Assembly (NCBI GenBank): GCA_026874595.1
Contig: CM049310.1
Span: 88,295,556-88,359,555, forward strand
DNA from: Sipunculus nudus
Taxonomy: Eukaryota; Annelida; Sipuncula; Golfingiida; Sipunculidae
DNA length: 64,000 nucleotides
Direction: 5' to 3'
Below are positions 24,931-38,247 of the stretch, piece after piece. The notes below the pieces were generated by a model that saw nothing but the letters and a program-made list of their open reading frames with translations, did no database searches and was not told the origin of the DNA. Numbering within the stretch: position 1 is the first letter of the stretch; every line of letters begins with the position of its first letter. The translations under genes were made by a program, and so were the position numbers.

Positions 24931-27900
24931 TGGATTTTACTTTACTGTGCTGCAAGTGACAAATTATAAACGCGTATATCACGTATGATATTATTTTGCT
25001 ATGATCTGAATGCTTAATAAAAACCTGAAATTCAACCTGAAATTAATCTTTACCAAATTGCAATGACTATAACAGGTATAACCAGAAAATAAGTAGGCAT
25101 TAGTAGCCATGACAACACTCTAAAGTCTATCTCAGTTAAAAAACCAGTTGAATAGGTTAGGGAAACAATGGATTATAAAATTTGCGTATTAAAATTACTA
25201 AAACGGATAATTGCACTCATGTATTATCTCAAAATAATTAATTCTCACTCTGCTGGAAGGTAATCGCAGATATTTCATGGAAGTATTTAGATATTATCTT
25301 GTAAAATCAATAAAGTGTTCAGGTTGACGCCAGCATAGGACATTCATCTGCTCCCGTTGATTAAGCTAGGATTATGTTTCTCTTCATCTTTTATAACAAA
25401 TTTAATTATTCTTGATCTGGTAACAAAAAGACATACATCTGTTCTGACCTGGATACTCTGCAAACAGGAGTCTATTGTGAAACTCAATCCCTTTTAAATT
25501 TTCAGATTGAGAATAATAAGAAAGATCTTTCTTTTATTTTATATATGAAAAGCTTATCAATTTCATTTTGCACTATTTACTCTGAGGTTTTCCAATTTTT
25601 GCATTCCTTTCTTAAGCAGTGGAGCATTTGTTCAATGGATTCGCAGTGGATTCCTGTATCAGACATTGATTTGTCACGACAACCATATAAAGATGGTGGA
25701 ATAGTGGGTGGGTAACAAAACTTACCATTAGTAGTTAATCAAGCTGGCAAAGCATTTTATAGCCAGTATTTAGAGAGACATGGTTATGAAATATTACCAA
25801 CGAAAAAAATACAAGTCGACCTGATATCAGACAGATCGCAAGAACCGTGTATCTAAAGTAGCTAACAGGATACCACGAGAAACTCGTGAAGTCTCATCTC
25901 GCGCCTGGAGGCGAGATTATCGCGGTGCTCATCATGGACAGGAGTAATCCGTATTTGAGATTATGATTACGCTTCGCTGTAATTTAGAGTTCATGGCCAT
26001 GAGCTCGCCGTTACAATCAGATCGGACCCTGACTTGTCCGTGCCCTCGCCTCGAGAAACGCTGTTACTTATTGTTATTACGATCGACACGGACCTGGATT
26101 AACCTCTGGGCACCGAGTGGAAGTTTCGTTTGATAACGGGGCATGAAATGCCCGGAAGGGACTGCTTCATTTTAGTATAATATTCCAAGATGTTCAGCCG
26201 ACTAAATAATAATAGAGCCTGTAACAGGCATTTTATTAAACCTCTCAGGAATTATATTAGCCAAACTTCTACAATATTCTCATAAATCGTCTAGTTTTAT
26301 ACAAGACCTTACGTCAATCCTGGATCACACCGAAATATAGTCATGTGATTTACCGCCGTTGTCCACGAGAGAAATAGTTGGATATTTATGTTTTTGTTAC
26401 AAGCTTCTCTTCAATTTACTGATCGTCGTCATTGTTATGGTTCTCTCGGTAATATTTACCGTTCTTTCTGGCAGTGTATGCTTTTTTTTCGGCGGAATAC
26501 CATGGTGTCCCTCTATTTGCGTAAATCATTAAGACTACACTGTTTATCAACATAAAGATTTTATATAATAAATATAAAACGTCCATGTACTGGTCTTTTG
26601 TTTCATTAAGAATTAGCTCACCCCCCCCCCTCTCTTTATCAATACACACAGTTTACGTGTAAGTTGACCTCAAAAACTTTCCTGCTTTTATTCTACGATG
26701 CTATTTGGTTTCCAGTACTAAGGCCACATGAAAATTAATCTATTTTCCACGGACTCAACGATAAAAAATATGGTTTGACAGGGTGATTTTTTTTCTTTTG
26801 TTTTGTCTTCGCCTTTCGATATATAATACTTATAATTTTATCAGCTTGTCCCTAAAAATGATAAAAATAAAATAAATAAAATAAATTAGTCCATTTCTCA
26901 TACCTTTTGGAATTCTTTCCTTTTAGGATAAACTGTGCTTTAGCACAAATTAGCAACATAATCAAATAACTGGTCTTCGTTTGCAAAAAAAAAAAAAAAA
27001 AATTATCCACAAAAATAGAACAAATTTTTTCTATATATAATTGTTCGATGGTGTGGGTTCTCTCGCCCTGACCGTTCGAATGGTATCATGCCTCATCTTA
27101 CTTTGCCTTGGCGTATTTTATCAAACAAATCGGGGTAGAAGATACCAGTATGACGCGTATAATGCACATTCATTTAACGTTCAGTAAAAGTACGGGAGCT
27201 AATTTCTGTAGAGGCTCTAATTAACGAAATCATCAACCCCATCACACAGCCAAGGTCTGACTTGATATAATGGTATTTTGATACTGCTGAAGATAGTACT
27301 CTGAACCTGTATTAACAGTTTGTGTCGGATGTTTGCTATTTAGGCTGCATAAGGATCAGTTGCACGAAACTGATAATAACATTTGATAGAACTACTCCCT
27401 AGGAGAGTTCTAGAGGAATCAATTAAGCTACTATAATATCAAGTCAGGCTTTGGATGTGTCGTTTGATGAACAACGACTATTTTTGCCGGTCCGTGCTCC
27501 TTGACTACATTTTTATTATGTTTACGTATAGGTTAGTAAAGTATTGGATCTTGATCTATGAATACAACAAATGATCGACATCTTTTAATTGACATGTCAG
27601 GTAAACAAGGTCGAAATTACTCCATTTTCAACATGGGAAGCCAGGTGCAAAGAAAAATGTCGGCCACAATATGCGGGACTGAGTACATTAAAGTTACCTA
27701 AATTCGCCAGCTATTCAGTAGCTGGAACATCTGCGTGTTACATTGTGGCATGAATTCTAAAGGATCAATTTTGCTTTATCGAATCTTGCGTGACGATATA
27801 ATACTGATTTGATTGGAACATCCCTAGACCCTCGGTATATCAGCTGTGGAAATTCTGTGAGCCCGCTTCCGATTTCTTAGAGTAATATTTTAATAGGGTA

Positions 27901-28212
27901 CCATGGTCACTAGGTTATTTTGTCTGCTAAATAGTTTCAGTTACCGAAAAATATTTGAAATGGTACTCTAATTATAATCATGTAACATAATAATCATGGA
28001 ATTTAAAGAAAAAACTCTGACTTCATTTAATATGTAAATTGAATATTAAAAGGAATATAAAAATGTTGACATTCAAAATGAGACCTAGTATCCGTGTTCA
28101 ATTTTCACATGCAAATTAAGATACAAATGGACAATTTAATGATTTTTATACTTAAATACTTAAGGTCAAAACTAAGTCTAGACTGATTTTAAGACTACCT
28201 AGAATAGCACCA
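24931..28212. other. Gene-free stretch with a CpG-richer block
   Basis: 25,880-26,180 is notably richer in G+C and CpG (CTCGCGCC, GGCGAG, ATCGCGG) and includes an imperfect hairpin, TCTCGCGCC-TGGA-GGCGAGA. It has no long open frame and could be a conserved non-coding or promoter-like block. A C10 run at 26,621-26,630 and an A run at about 26,985 are present. 27,100-27,330 is moderately complex sequence of unknown role. Confidence 0.45.
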
Positions 28213-28393
28213 AGTGAGCGCAAACCTCCACCAAGGTAAAACGCTATTGCTGGATCATTTCCTTAATTACAAATCCTCACCGAAATTAAGTGGGGTCTTG
28301 ACCGGCCTATATCCCACCGCGCTTGGTTTCTGGAAATCGTTTCATTTTGATACTTCTTATAAAAGTATAACACGGAGAGCAAACAAACAGAGC
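28213..28393 (+). mobile_element. Dispersed repeat with hairpin-like tail, copy B (diverged)
   Basis: Starts AGTGAGCGCAAACCTCCACC and continues with a TGCTGGATCA segment, as in copies A and D. The rest, with GACCGGCCTATATCCCACC and a GAGCAAACAAACAG word, differs from the other copies and may be a variant tail. The 3' hairpin tail is missing. Boundaries are approximate. Confidence 0.5.
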
Positions 28394-29054
28394 CGCTATT
28401 TACTCAAACACAAATGTATCCAAGGTAGATTGTCAAAATTCACCACGACATCGCATTTCCATTATATGTAGGTTAGACAATACAAAATAGCATCCTCTAA
28501 TACTTAATTATCTATAATAACCGAGGTGAGTTAACAAAAGGATACAACAGACGCATGCTGTTTTTTTTTAAATGAATCCCCATAGCTACAAAAGACAACC
28601 CCAATGCGTATAAAAAAGACAACTGGTGTTTATTTTATAAATACTCTGTAAACTAACTTGAGAACTTTGTTTTCTTTTCATAGAATTTCGTATGAAAGGC
28701 TCAACACCAAAAAAGCCTTAGTACAAACGGGTGTCCAGATCGACAATAAATATATTTTTTAAAACGACTCCCGCTGTGTATTATATTTGTCGAGACAAAA
28801 GGAGGTCGGAGACCTTGGTAACCGGCGTTATTATAAAACATGCAGGTCGTCCGAGAATCTCAGGTGCGGTGACAAAACAATACCTCATTAAGGAGTTACC
28901 GTTAGTGGCTTAATGTTATCAAGTTTTGACGAGACACGACCTCCGAACAATAAGAAATAAAGGGACACCAAAATGCAAAATTTACTCACTCGTGTCAGAA
29001 TGTGCTATACTACAGCTTTGGACAAAAAATACAAATTTTACGCTTTTATTTCAT
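28394..29054. other. Gene-free stretch
   Basis: Nothing supported. Short frames only. Confidence 0.5.
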
Positions 29055-29275
29055 CATGCTGTGTTCTAAGGAAGACTTCACAAATAAAAATTTATTCAAA
29101 GAAAGGAAACTAAACACAAACTACTTCTTAGAAAGAATACATAAATACAAACTAAGGAGAGATATAAAAAATCTTGTGCTAAGGAAGAATAGAAAAATAC
29201 AAACTTGTTTAAGGAGCAAACAACAATACAAACATGTTTTTAGGAAGGTTAAAAAAAACTTTCCTTCCTCTTTCT
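29055..29275 (+). repeat. Decayed minisatellite, unit about 30-34 bp
   Basis: Six or seven loose copies of a pattern CTAAGGAAGAAT followed by AAATACAAACT (for example near 29,066, 29,100, 29,130, 29,180, 29,210 and 29,245). The 91-codon frame across it (Lys/Arg/Asn-rich) reflects the A-rich unit. Confidence 0.6.
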
Positions 29276-31983
29276 GAATGTTCTAATTTTGTTTAGGTGA
29301 AAATAATTCTCTTCTTTATACGAAGATGTTGGTCTTTAAATTACAAAAAGGGACCGCAGATACATGACTTTCAGTTGACCACTTTTGTTAAGGGTTTTGT
29401 ATTGCCAGGCAGCTCGGGAGACCAGCAGATTCATGGTACAGCATGGTGATACGCAAATCGGTTTGCTAGTCTTTTATCTGTAAAATTCATTGAAGAAAAA
29501 AAAATGTCCTCTCCCCCTTGCATGTTGATTCATGTGTATATACATAATATTTTGTTTTAGATTTGGGAAGTACCAGTGTAATTTATTATATTATGCATAA
29601 TAAATATGTGTTTTGTCGTTTTATCAATTTTCTATTTCAGCTTCATCTGAGTCATTAACTATGGCCTCTGATCAAGCATTTTAAATGCTAGTTAAGGTTT
29701 CTAAAAAATCGTTAACCGATGAAATTGAAATGGAACAATATTTGAACTCAGATTTCACGCACAGATTGTGAACCCTCGCGAGTTCAGCCTTTCTTTACAG
29801 CCCAATTTTGTTATTACTCAATGGGCCACATAGTTGTTGAAATACGGCTTGTTTGGTCATGGAAAGAGAGATGGCTTGATCAGTCAGCTCCCAAACTTGG
29901 GACACCGGCATACATTAAAAAATTATGTTGATGAAGTAAAAGAACCTTTTTGTCTTAAAGTAAAATATTTATAGATTGAAAATCCATGGATGTTACGATT
30001 TGTGCCCTGTTAGCGGACGGCCGGACATATGCAGACGGAGGGCCGGTGTAAAGATTGCAGGTTACACCCATTCGGGTAACCCCCGATCCTCCGGTAACCT
30101 GAAAGCGATTTGAGATTATCCCCACGGCTATACGAGAATAATATTTATCTGGAACCAATCTATAAATTAGAAAATTGTTGTAAAATAGTAATTATATTGT
30201 TAATTATGTTTTTTTAACTCATATACTTCATCAAAGCGCGTAACACATTACATGCCAACATAAGATACACAAAAATTCAATCTAATTTAGGAAAGCCAGA
30301 CCAAAGAATTAAGTTAAAAATACTTTCAGTATATAAACGTAAAGAAACATCTATTTTGGGAGGGTTATCTGAAGCAGTAGGTTGGGGGGGGGGGGTGTTC
30401 TAAACAAAGGTTAATCTGAAATCGCTACATCGGACAAAGGGTCAGCTTAAAATACGAATAAATACCTCTCTCCTCAATACGATCTCTGTTTGTTCTCATG
30501 GAACATTTTTTTTCAGACCACGCCCTTTCTCACGGACTTCATGAATCTGAGGTATAGCATTTTTCACAGCTTGTACCTGGTGTGAGTTAAACATTATTGA
30601 GGCAGAATCAGGAGTAATTCATCTTCTGTAACAGATGGATAGCCGCAGTTGAGTCCTAGGCCTGGTACAAGAAGGCTTAATAAGCAGTTTTTATACTATT
30701 AACAGCTTGAGTAAATTCTGTAATGAAATCAACGCTCAAACCCTGGCGGAAAATTTGTTTTGATGGAGTTTTGCCTCGCCACATCTAGTACCCTTATGAA
30801 TCAACTTTTGACATAAATTCAAGATACAAAAGTTTAAAATATAAAGAAGTCTGTTTTAATTTGCAAACTTTATGTATAATTTAAGGGACTATGTGGGATA
30901 AACATGGTATGCTTAATATAGGTTAATCTTATATTACTTAAAGGATTACATTCGGAATAATAATCTTGAAAGTACACATTTTGATCACGCAATATTATTT
31001 TCAACTTACACAGGTCAAATAATGACCAATGGAACAATTGTATCAAAATTTACATAATTCGCAATTTGTTTTTGAGTGATGACGGAATTAAGATTTTGTA
31101 ATTGCCTTTCAAGTATTTTTTTAAATTACAACAAATGATAAAATTATTTAACCAGAGTTAATTTTAATCAATGACGTTTTCAAATATGTTCTAGGGAAAT
31201 TCTCTTTTTAAGATTATTCCCTATAGCCAGGTCGCAAAAGACAGCATGGAAAAACCAGCAGAACGCTTTTCTAGAGAGTACTATACATAATAGCACTGCA
31301 AACTTTTAGAGAATGGTTTCACTTAAAACTTAAGTTTTGTGAGTGTTCTTTGTCGGTTTAAATCTTATTGTAGCCAATTCATGAAGCTTATCAACTAGAA
31401 AAATTCTTATCTGATTTTACGGAAGAAAGAATTTAGGCATAATCTCAATAAAGATAAGGAAATATTAGTTACAACAAGCTGTTAATTTCCCGGGCAATGC
31501 TTTCCATCCAGCAATGCAGTCATTTATTTCCAGTCATCATACGTCACAAGCTAATAAAGCGTGAAATATTGCGCCCGCTCATTATAACTCTGGTGCTTTA
31601 ACGGGCTGCCTCTGCCACTAAACCCATTTGGCAGGCCAAACACAATTTTACTGTTGATTGATTCGTTAAAGGAAAACAAAGGGGTTGGTAGCCGGTGGCA
31701 TTACTGCTAACTCAAGCTTGTTAACAGGCTTAACACAACCCGGAGGAACATATTCTAGAAAGGGATACGTGAAAAGAACAACGATTGATGTCGAGACCCT
31801 AGAAAAAAATTCTTTCATTTTGTCGGATTGCTTTCTGACTCAATCGCAAAAGGGTGTTAATATTCCATGTGTGTTATTAATATCTCCAAACATGCAACGC
31901 CCTTAACAATCTCAGATACCTAAACAAACAAGGTTAGATGAAAGTTGCACCATAGGAAGCAATACTGTTAAACATAAATTAAC
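29276..31983. other. Gene-free stretch
   Basis: No supported gene. 30,000-30,110 is GC-rich with short inverted words (AGGTTAC ... GTAACCT). A G12 run lies at 30,384-30,395. 31,470-31,680 is more complex and contains a CRE-like ACGTCAC word, so it could be a regulatory block (inference only). Confidence 0.45.
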
Positions 31984-32173
31984 TAGGCCAAGGCACCTCA
32001 ATACTCTCATATGGTATTGGAAATGCAGCATTTTTCCTATAACAAGTCCTGGATCCATGTGGTGATCATCAAATTCCGTTAATTACTTCTTAAGTAATGT
32101 TGCATACAGACAAAGGAACAAACTGTCGAACAAACCAACGCCCGCCAAAACATAACCTCCCTGGCGGAGGTAA
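31984..32173 (+). mobile_element. Dispersed repeat with hairpin tail, copy C (5'-truncated, internally deleted)
   Basis: Starts at AGGCCAAGGCACCTCAAT and continues through GTCCTGGATCCATGTGGTGA, AAATTCCGTTAATTACTTC and a GACAAAGGAACAAAC region. It ends with an intact hairpin tail (ACCTCC-CTGGC-GGAGGT, 32,155-32,171). Compared with copy D a middle block is missing. It shares AAATGCAGCATTTTT with copy A. Confidence 0.75.
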
Positions 32174-34335
32174 AAATGAGCACGCTGCAATAATACTTCG
32201 ATTACCATTAACAAAATACTCTTACAAAACTTCATATTTGGATTCAATACGAAACAGTAGACCATTTAAATGCACAAACATTTTTATTTTCACTGGCGTA
32301 TGTTCATGATATCGTCTCTGTTAAATATCTATTGTGTGAAACCAGAGCTAATGCATCGACCTATTGAGGTAGAGCTTTAAGCTTCTGTGCTTTGTGGAAA
32401 AGGTTGCCAGACTTTATCAAAAGAGGAGAAAGCACCTCTTAAGGCAAGTTATTTTAGCGATTTTCATAACTCTCTTGTGCACTATACAGATTTAATATTT
32501 TTTTTAAATATGTAATTTGTAAGATTATCGTAACTAGGGGAGATGTACTGTGTACTTTGATCTCCGTGACCCGGCTTGTCACATCCAGGTTTTAATGTAA
32601 AACTTGCAGCCGCAAGAGCGGATTCGAGAACTTGGGAGAAACAAACCCGCCAGGCCGGGTTCGATAAGGGTGAGGGGATGCAACCCGAAAATATTCCTAG
32701 AACAGTGTTCGGGTACGATTCTATCTGCGAAGAGATTTTTTGACAAGGGGATGTGAATCCGCAAAATATAGTTCGGCACAATTTGCATCTCTGCTACCAC
32801 GCCCAAAACCGCACACTATTGAAGGATACTTTTAGGATATATGATGGTACGGTTTTATTTGGGGTTCTATGTTGGTATATGATCATTGCCTGTATAAATA
32901 GAAATCTGAATTCAGAGTAATGCAGGCCTCCGCCATTTAAGCTCCCTATTCTGAGATGCTCCCAAAACAGTGTTTGCACTCACTTGTTCGGCTCATATTC
33001 TCAACATCGTTCGTGCATAAGTGAGTGTACATTTGTGAATATTCCATAATAACGTTTCTGAAAGCTGATCCCGTGTTTTATCTTCACAAAAAATTTAATC
33101 GATTCATCATTGGCACATCCATGAAATACCCATAAATTTCACGAGATTGCTAAGTTATGTTGTGAACACGCAAACACAAACGTGGACGAACGCATCCGCT
33201 CCTGGCGGAAGTAATAGTTGTATTTTTTTATCATTTTTACATGTTTTGTCAAGCTCATTTAAAGAATAAATTAATATAGTATTCATAATATTATCTCCAT
33301 CGAATATCATCCTCGCAGACTAGCTTTGTATTTCCTAGCCCTCCCCTGTTATTTTCCATAAATCCTCTCCATCCATCATTACTACACTCATTCCCTCTAT
33401 GAGTGGCCATTCTCGGCAGCCAAGGTTCAGCAGCGACTCAGCAATTCCAAACAAATTGCTTCCTTGACGTCTATGACAAATTATTAAGGGCATCATTACC
33501 AACGAGATTTCCACCCCCCGTAACCTGAGGGGGTGAACCTGCACTTATCAGCGAGGAGACGCGCCACCTAACGGATCACTCAAGTAAATTGACCAGTTAT
33601 GCACTCCGGCTAGGCAAAGAAATTATTTAAGAAAATGATTGATTGGTCAGCGCTATTTTTAAATCTTAATAACTGAAACATGTCTGGGTTTTAAAATACA
33701 AAAAAAATACTGTAAGGTTTCCTGTAAGCGCTGAATCGTACGTTTGCTTATCTAGTAAATGAGAGAATATTAGTATTTATGAGCGCTGGAAAATAACCAT
33801 CCTGTGACCGAGTGGTCCTTCTCAGCGCGTGTCACCTTTAATTCCCATGAGACCATTTGTCACTGGCTTGCTCTAATGAATTTCCAGAAATACCCTAAAG
33901 AATGCGCATACCGAATCTTATTATGAAGCATAACAATGGATTAGGGTTGACCCTAAGCCGTGTTGTTGAAAATAACAATAATTAAAATCATTCGTCATGG
34001 CGTTCTGGTAACTAATTCCTCACGCAGCTAAGGCATGTCGTACTTGAAATGAACTTGATGATTTGCAAAATGAAGATATTAAACAGCAAGACCTCTATGA
34101 ATATTAAACAACCTAACGGTAAGAATATTATTAAAATAATTGCGGACTTTTCAAATCATTTATAGATTGAATAATAACTGGCCTAAATTTTAATTCGAAT
34201 TTAAATGCTTTGGTTGGCTAAAGCTTTGGGAGGGTTTCAAATTCTCGAATTTTGCGATATTGAAATTATCATGAAAATGAAAAGACGACCAATCAACCAG
34301 TGTTGAAGGCGAGTTCACAGCAACATCCGAGCCAA
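32174..34335. other. Gene-free stretch
   Basis: 33,171-33,215 has a tail-like piece (AACGCATCCGCTCCTGGCGG) that may be another worn 3' end of the hairpin-tailed repeat. Open frames of up to 99 codons at 32,480-32,980 (minus) have no recognisable domain. 33,790-33,920 is complex sequence of unknown role. Confidence 0.45.
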
Positions 34336-34805
34336 TGGGCAAGTCCGGGTCCAGGCTGCTAGAGTCAAAATCCGAGTCCGAGTTCTTGAGGTTCCAGTTT
34401 GAGTCACTTGAAACTTGAGTCCGAGTCGGAGTCGAAGTCCAATACGATGTCCTTATTAAAAGAAATTTTAGAAAGTAATTTGAGATTATCAGGTTTATTT
34501 TTCATGTTAGTCACATGCTGTTTACTTGAATGTTTGATTACATTTATAGCTCCCGATGCCGAACTAAAGCTTAGTAAATATACTCTTTTTTAGGCATAAT
34601 ATTCTGTTGGTAGATCGCGCAAGCATATATGTCTTTAAAGTATATAACAGAGCTTTTTCCTTTGAACTCCAGAAGGACTTGGGATGGTTTCTCGAGCTCT
34701 TTTCTCTAAGTCCGAGTAAAAGTCGGAGTCCAGTACCCCCCTCCCCCCAGTCCAAGTCCGAGTCCCAAAGCGGACACGAGTCCGGATTCGAGTCCAATTC
34801 CGGGG
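34336..34805. repeat. Two degenerate (GAGTCC)n clusters
   Basis: Hexamer words AGTCCGAGTCCGAGT cluster at 34,340-34,445 and again at 34,708-34,805, separated by AT-rich DNA. The Ser/Glu-rich and Asp/Ser-rich short frames on the two strands are products of the hexamer. Confidence 0.85.
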
Positions 34806-35940
34806 GTGGGGCGGGGCAGGGCAGAAGGACATGTCCCCCTTACTTTCAGGGAATTGGTACGAAAGGTACCTTTTGTCCCCATACCTTTAATCCCCTCCTT
34901 TTTTTGTGAATAGAAATCATATTTACATTTAGAAATAATTTTTATCATTCAGGTTTTCGTTTAAATATAATTTCCTCAATGATCTTTTCCTTGGACATCT
35001 AATTTTGAGAAAAACATCCTGATTAAGATATAACATGCACCGTTTTCCTCATTTTAAAATCAAATGTAAATTATAAATAATATGGTTTCGAAAATTGAGG
35101 AAAAAATATTTTCTCAAAAAGTAAATATATATTCCATAATATGTTAAAGGATTGAATCAAATTATGATATTCTAGGAGATGAAGTATTGTCCGGCAAAGA
35201 TTTTCGTTGGCGTGCTTATACCTCAGGGAAAGAGTTGGTGGGGGTCGGAGGGGGGGGGGGGCGCTTCTGTGAATTACCCCCTCACATTTTCTGAGCAAAC
35301 AAAGCCTCCCCCCATGAACAGTGGTCACCATCGGGCGTTTCTTTTGTCTATAAGAATAAGAAAATGCTTATTCAGCGTTCTCCGGAACCTTAATTGACCA
35401 CTACAATGACAGCCTTAGGATATATCAGAAAATACCATTTTCGCCAATTACGATGGAATTCAAGGAGGTAATAATTGCTATTGATCGCCCGTGTATATCT
35501 AAATGCTACCGTAGTCCGTCCTCGAGTAAACTACTATGGCCGGACGGGCAACACTACCAGCATGGTGGCTGGGAATAATCCTATTATGTTGAACTCTAAA
35601 TATAGAGTGGACAAGCACGTATACAGAATTAGCACATACGAGCGTTAGTGCTTATTTTATTTTGTAATATGCGTAAGTTATAAATATGTCAGATTGAGTC
35701 TATTATTTCATGAATATGTCTGCTTGTCTGTCCATCTCGCTGTTTGTAAAAGATATGAGAAATTTGTCAAATAGGGAGGCAATAATTCATAAAGCACCCT
35801 ATCTTTCACAAGAACTCAGTCTCGTTTATGACGGCCTAGGATACTGGCTACATGTTAAAAGAACTAGATTTAACAATTGTTTATTTGTTGTTAAGTGTTG
35901 TAAATATTCTAAAAAAGTAACTTATGATACACGCCATGCA
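34806..35940. other. Gene-free stretch
   Basis: Contains GGTACGAAAGGTACC (a short inverted repeat at about 34,857) and a G12 run at 35,250-35,261. No supported gene. Confidence 0.5.
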
Positions 35941-36130
35941 GCGTGGTGGCGTAGGGGTTAGAGCACTGCCAGGGACTTGTGACCGCAAGGTTGTGGGTTC
36001 GGATCCCGTACTGACCGCCTTTTTTTTAGGTTTTGGCATTAGTCATACTGGGTTGGACCCATGCTTTTCCTAAATCCTACATCGGCACCAGCCGTTCGTT
36101 TCTCACCACGTTCATGTCAATCTTTGTTAA
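35941..36130 (+). mobile_element. tRNA-derived SINE
   Basis: The clearest Pol III-type sequence in the window. An A box TGGCGTAGGGG is at 35,947-35,957, and a B box GGTTCGGATCC at 35,996-36,006, about 39 bp further on. D-arm and T-arm pairings can be drawn and an anticodon-like CTTG...CAAG stem lies between. The acceptor strands do not pair and the T run after 36,019 directly follows the tRNA-like part, so this is not a working tRNA. The 3' body is unclassified and its end is approximate. Confidence 0.7.
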
Positions 36131-38019
36131 AATACTTTATTTTGAGAGAATAATCTACTAGTTGTATAAAAAGAAATATAAATACACATTTTATTTCAAA
36201 GGAACGTAACACATATTATTTATCAGAAAAAAATATTGGGTATATGAGAGGGATTTTACTCCGGGCCACATAACATTTGACGGGATGGGCGTAATGAGGT
36301 ACCAATATATTTAAACTTTGCTGACCCATCATTAATTCGATCATGATGATTTATGAATTATATGTTGAGGAGACAGGACGTACTAATCCTCCATCCGTTA
36401 CAATCTGACGTGTCTGATATGATCTGTGATGATATCTAATCAGGCGTTCACCAGAGACAAATGTTTCGACCTAGATCCCGGACATGGACATTAAGCATCC
36501 GGAAAATCTATGAAAGAATTGATGCCTTGACATATATACCACAGCAGTCGTCTCTCTTATTTAGGACTCTTCTCCAGCGCCAGAGACTCAGCCTATCAGG
36601 TTATCTGATCCCATGGCATTTAATGAGGAACTCCAAACAATGGTTGATCCAGCTTTAAGACGTTTAGTTCCGGTGAAGCGAATTTATTTTACCCCGGTTC
36701 ACATTATCCCCGGATAAGTTTAAATCGTAGTTAGACCAATGAGGGATGGAATAAAATTGGCTTCTCATTACCTCGTACGATGTCAAATTACAGTTTTATT
36801 CCTTATGTATATTTACTTGTAATTATTGTAATTTCTTTCGACTGGATTGTTAAATTAGGTTGAATATTTGGACATCTTATCTTTACATTGACGTGTAAAG
36901 TTTATATTTTGAAGTTTATCATTTTGCTGAATCAGCGAGGAAGGGATCTGAACAGTGCAGGGGTAACCTGAAATCAGGTCCAGATAAACCCTTGAGCTTA
37001 TTTGAATTGGATTTCAGATTACCGGCTGGTAACCTTAAATGGGGTTACCTTGAAGTCCTTAACTGGGAATCGGGTATATGTTATCCAGGGTAGTAATATG
37101 AAACGTGGATCCTTCCTTGCCTCGTACTGACCACAATTAGCACTTCAAGAGGTCACTTACAAAAAATAAAATAAATATTAAACAATGCACTATTGACGTA
37201 CATTTCCCATTGATGTGAATTATTTTAAAACTGTTCTGCTTACGATACCCTATATAAAGATAAAGAGAGACTGGTTTATAATATGTCTATGAAGCATGCT
37301 TAGAAGAAGGTTTCAAACCATTGCACTTAATCGTGCTCCGTACAAAAGATACAAAAATTACATTTTTTTCTATTATAAAGTCTTCTTACTGTAGCAGTTA
37401 ACAGCTTCGCCTATACATCATAAACAGCGACGTATACACGGGATGTGATGTAGCTGCCAGCTTATAACTTTGACATAGCATGCGACTAATTCATCGTTTG
37501 AACGTTTAGTTTTCCCAAAACCCATTCGCACCTGCATAGAGATGACATTTTTAATCAACCTGACTTTTATATGGTTGAATGTCATGCTGAACCCAACAGT
37601 GTGAGTTCAGTAAAGAGATTACTGAAATTTTATCGTTTACCTCGAATCACAATTTTGTTTTGAATGCACATGGTGTACTTCGCCATCGCAGACCAAATAT
37701 TGTCATGCATTTTGTTTAATATTAGTCCACTAGAAAATAGCTTACTTTTATTATGTGCTAAAGGACCTTTTAAACACTTTTTAAAAATTTAAAACATTAC
37801 AAATAATGTGAAAATAAATGACTGTAGCAGGTTAAGAATAATTTACGTTATGGGGTGTATCGACAAAATAAAAAGACATTGTCCTTGGCAAATGTATCAT
37901 CCGTGTGTCAAAAAAGCATGGCTTCAAGAAATTTTGTGATGCAACATAATTCAAGAAATATATGGCGCTACCTGCTTATTCCTTTTTAGAATAAGTGTTG
38001 CTCCATAGTGACTCCTGGA
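36131..38019. other. Gene-free stretch
   Basis: 36,955-37,090 repeats GGTAACCT or GGTTACC words in both orientations, possibly the remains of a small inverted element. No supported gene or RNA. Confidence 0.45.
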
Positions 38020-38195
38020 CAGTCGAGAGGTAAAACGCTCGGCGGCTCTCTCCGCTTGCGACCCGGGTACGATTTTTTTTTCTCTCGGTCCGCTGCTTTC
38101 CTTCAACTCTAGACACCATCGTATCGCACAAACTATGCTATGGAGAGTGCCCAGATTAGTTTAAAATAAATAAGTTTAACTTTTTGTAGAACCAG
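38020..38195 (+). mobile_element. SINE-like element, copy 3, with tRNA-like head
   Basis: The head has a D-arm-like AGTCGAGAGGTAAAACGCTC (38,031-38,050) and a B-box-like GGGTACGAT (38,065-38,073). Then come a T run, CGGTCCGCTGCTTTCC, CTCTAGACACCATCG, ATGGAGAGTGCCC and an AAAATAAATAAGTTTAACT tail, as in the copies at 5.6 and 23.7 kb. This copy best shows the tRNA-derived origin of the family. Confidence 0.65.
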
Positions 38196-38247
38196 TTTGA
38201 GGTTTTCCTCGACAATTAAGATTGCAGTGGCATATCAACTGAATAAA

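Noticed and set aside
35941-36019. Functional tRNA gene
   Set aside because: The acceptor strands do not pair, so it is a tRNA-derived repeat.
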